Shown one piece after another: positions 14,722 to 15,019 of a stretch of DNA of 15,019 bases. How positions within the stretch are numbered: position 1 is the first letter of the stretch; every line of letters starts with the position of its first letter. The notes under the pieces were generated by a model. The model did no database searches. It was given only the letters and a program-made list of their open reading frames with translations, and had not been told where the DNA came from. The translations under genes and the position numbers were made by a program. Source of the DNA: Lachnospiraceae bacterium. Lineage in GTDB: Bacteria > Bacillota > Clostridia > Lachnospirales > Lachnospiraceae. The stretch covers positions 1-15,019 of the forward strand of contig VSNO01000116.1 of NCBI GenBank assembly GCA_009774375.1, read 5' to 3'.

Positions 14722-14790
14722 AATCTTTCCCTTCTTTGATCTCTTATCATGATTCTTAAGGCATGTTTTCAATAAAAGCAAAAATGAAAA

Positions 14791-15019
14791 CTAAAAATCA
14801 CGTCCCAGCAGCTTTAAACATTCGGCTTCAAAATATCTGTTGTCGGACATATAAAACGCTACAAGCTCTTCACTCCTCGCATCCAGAAGTTCATAACGGG
14901 CAGTCAGGTTCCCGGGGTGAAACATCAGTTCCAAGTCCTGGCCCTTTCTGTCCGCATAAGCCCTGTATGCCGGAAGCAGTGCCTCTACTACTTCCTTTTT
15001 CATCTCACAGGTATAGAAA
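14791..15019 (-). CDS. Probable ChbG/HpnK (YdjC-like) carbohydrate deacetylase, C-terminal end only
   Basis: The frame is open from the window edge (codons FYTCE before the first Met at 15003), so this is the 3' end of a longer gene, with about 75 residues visible. The segment LELMFHPGN resembles the conserved E-[LI]-M-x-HPG strand near the C-terminus of YdjC-family deacetylases, and the following SEELVAFYMSDNRYFEAECL matches the family's terminal helix pattern. The catalytic metal ligands would lie in the missing part. Members deacetylate chitooligosaccharides (ChbG), a hopanoid intermediate (HpnK) or undecaprenyl-phosphate-GalNAc (NaxD). The neighbouring flippase-like and GT-C-like genes make a lipid-linked amino sugar an attractive substrate. 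Identity is a judgement from a short stretch. Confidence 0.6.
   Translation of the reverse strand, partial: FYTCEMKKEVVEALLPAYRAYADRKGQDLELMFHPGNLTARYELLDARSEELVAFYMSDNRYFEAECLKLLGRDF

Noticed and set aside
14722..14790. Promoter before the SGNH lipoprotein gene (TTGAAA, 17 bp, TGATAA).
   Set aside because: The -10 match is poor and the gap is only 69 bp, so cotranscription with the upstream gene is just as likely.

Overview
The window looks like chromosomal DNA of a Gram-positive clostridium, most likely a Lachnospiraceae member. The reasons are strong AGGAGG-type ribosome binding sites, GTG starts, two membrane-anchored GH25 lysozymes with Big_2-type Ig domains, and the characteristic pair of half-size EamA transporters. 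The genus cannot be fixed from sequence alone. Every gene I can support lies on the minus strand, so transcription runs from high to low coordinates. I see no tRNA, rRNA, transposase, CRISPR array or phage gene, and no gene-free stretch over 150 bp.

Upstream unit (15019 to 10859): the C-terminal end of a probable ChbG/HpnK (YdjC-like) carbohydrate deacetylase, an SGNH/GDSL lipoprotein, a GT-C-like polytopic membrane protein carried as two adjacent genes, and two tiny EamA/ArnE-F-like transporters. The genes are tightly packed, some almost touching. Together they resemble a lipid-linked sugar pathway: deacetylate an undecaprenyl-phosphate sugar, flip it, transfer it outside the cell, and trim acyl groups.

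Middle unit (10858 to 7111): one very large membrane-anchored GH25 muramidase of 1199 residues. It has its own near-consensus promoter. Its cytoplasmic tail is about 285 residues long, extremely acidic and tyrosine-rich, and contains eight or more 10-residue tandem repeats. Three of these repeats are identical at the DNA level.

Downstream unit (7110 to 1): a second promoter drives rfbB (rmlB), rfbA (rmlA), a second, smaller GH25 enzyme that overlaps the end of rfbA, rfbC (rmlC), the polysaccharide ABC exporter genes wzm and wzt, and a SAM-dependent methyltransferase cut by the window edge. This makes dTDP-6-deoxysugar precursors (rhamnose, if an rmlD lies elsewhere) and exports a finished surface polysaccharide. 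Wzt carries a C-terminal carbohydrate-recognition-type domain and is followed by a methyltransferase, which suggests chain-end capping and recognition as in E. coli O8/O9a.

Taken together, the region reads as a cell-surface polysaccharide synthesis, export and decoration locus with two dedicated wall hydrolases. The most interesting parts are the possible Gram-positive counterpart of the Arn/NaxD aminosugar pathway, the split GT-C protein, and the acidic repeat tail on the large lysozyme.
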